A stretch of 5,362 bases of DNA. Origin: Pseudomonas sp. Lineage in GTDB: Bacteria > Pseudomonadota > Gammaproteobacteria > Pseudomonadales > Pseudomonadaceae. Where the stretch lies: the NCBI GenBank assembly GCA_026398835.1, contig JAPLSD010000109.1, positions 1 through 5,362 on the forward strand, written 5' to 3'. Positions 5,213-5,362 of this stretch are shown here, piece after piece. The position numbers and the translations under genes are program-made. A model generated the notes under the pieces. The model did no database searches. It was given only the letters and a program-made list of their open reading frames with translations, and was not told the DNA's origin. The number at the start of each line of letters is the position of its first letter. The first letter of the stretch is position 1.

Positions 5213-5292
5213 TGTAGGAGCACGGCTTGCCGGCGATGGCGGTCTTGAGGCCGCTATCGCGAGCAATCGAGCGTCGACCGGCTGCTCCTACA
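5213..5292. repeat. REP-type extragenic inverted repeat (Pseudomonas TGTAGGAGC class), degenerate
   Basis: The element starts with TGTAGGAGCA (5213-5222) and ends with its exact reverse complement TGCTCCTACA (5283-5292). The left arm goes on as CGGCTTGCCGGCGATGGCGG, much like the common Pseudomonas REP sequence. The right arm keeps fragments of it (CCGCTATCGCGAGCAA) but carries extra, diverged sequence (about 5268-5280) before the terminal CTCCTACA. It fills the 98-nt gap between two convergent genes, the usual place for such repeats. They are mobilised in trans by RAYT transposases and may act as terminators or gyrase sites. The 10-bp end pairing and the 80-nt spacing fit a paired REP (REPIN) whose second half has decayed. 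Confidence 0.8.
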
Positions 5293-5301
5293 GATCCAGC
5301 A

Positions 5302-5362
5302 TTACTGGATAATCAAATTGTTGAACAACAGGTCATCAACCATCGGCTTGCCGGTTTCGTCG
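5302..5362 (-). CDS. FliL-like protein, C-terminal end (partial)
   Basis: Only the last 19 codons and the TAA stop (5302-5304) lie in the window. The tail DETGKPMVDDLLFNNLIIQ resembles the end of FliL-family proteins, which typically close with a hydrophobic strand of the form V-D-L-F-x-F-V-Q. Pseudomonas genomes carry a stand-alone FliL-like gene next to the EVE gene, separate from the fliL in the flagellar cluster; this neighbour relation is from memory. FliL-family proteins are inner-membrane proteins with a periplasmic domain that associates with the flagellar stator. With so little sequence the family call is tentative, but the frame and stop are clear. The gene converges on the EVE gene across the REP element. 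Confidence 0.6.
   Translation of the reverse strand, partial: DETGKPMVDDLLFNNLIIQ

Overview
The window looks like a chromosomal core region of a gamma-proteobacterium. It is most likely a Pseudomonas, probably of the fluorescens/syringae side of the genus. The signs are strongly Pseudomonas-like protein sequences, GC-rich third codon positions, a TGTAGGAGC-type extragenic repeat, and a gene order shared with Pseudomonas and, in large part, with E. coli (ygfB-pepP-ubiH diverging from zapA-ssrS-ygfA). The genus call is from recall of these families; no search was run.

Layout. Positions 1-2794 hold a leftward operon read ygfB (184 aa), pepP (444 aa), ubiH (N-terminal 293 residues, running off the left edge). 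The genes are tightly packed: 27 nt between ygfB and pepP, and a 4-nt ATGA overlap between pepP and ubiH. Positions 2795-2933 are a divergent control region. Rightward from it come a 69-aa coiled-coil protein gene, zapA (105 aa, ATGA overlap), the 6S RNA gene ssrS with its own -10 box and a strong intrinsic terminator, and ygfA (5-formyltetrahydrofolate cyclo-ligase, 201 aa). A 52-aa single-helix membrane or exported protein gene converges on ygfA. A 195-nt divergent intergenic region with a nested palindrome follows, then a 149-aa EVE-domain protein gene. A degenerate REP-type inverted repeat fills the convergent gap before the last 19 codons of a FliL-like gene on the minus strand.

How it fits together. 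The locus joins Z-ring assembly (ZapA and its probable coiled-coil partner), global transcription control in stationary phase (6S RNA), one-carbon metabolism (YgfA), ubiquinone synthesis (UbiH), peptide turnover (PepP) and the regulator YgfB. Most of this is ordinary core genome. I do not see a new defence, mobile or biosynthetic system. The less-described parts are the 52-aa protein, the operator-like palindrome ahead of the EVE gene, the coiled-coil partner of zapA, and the leaders of ygfB and ygfA, which lack a clear Shine-Dalgarno sequence.
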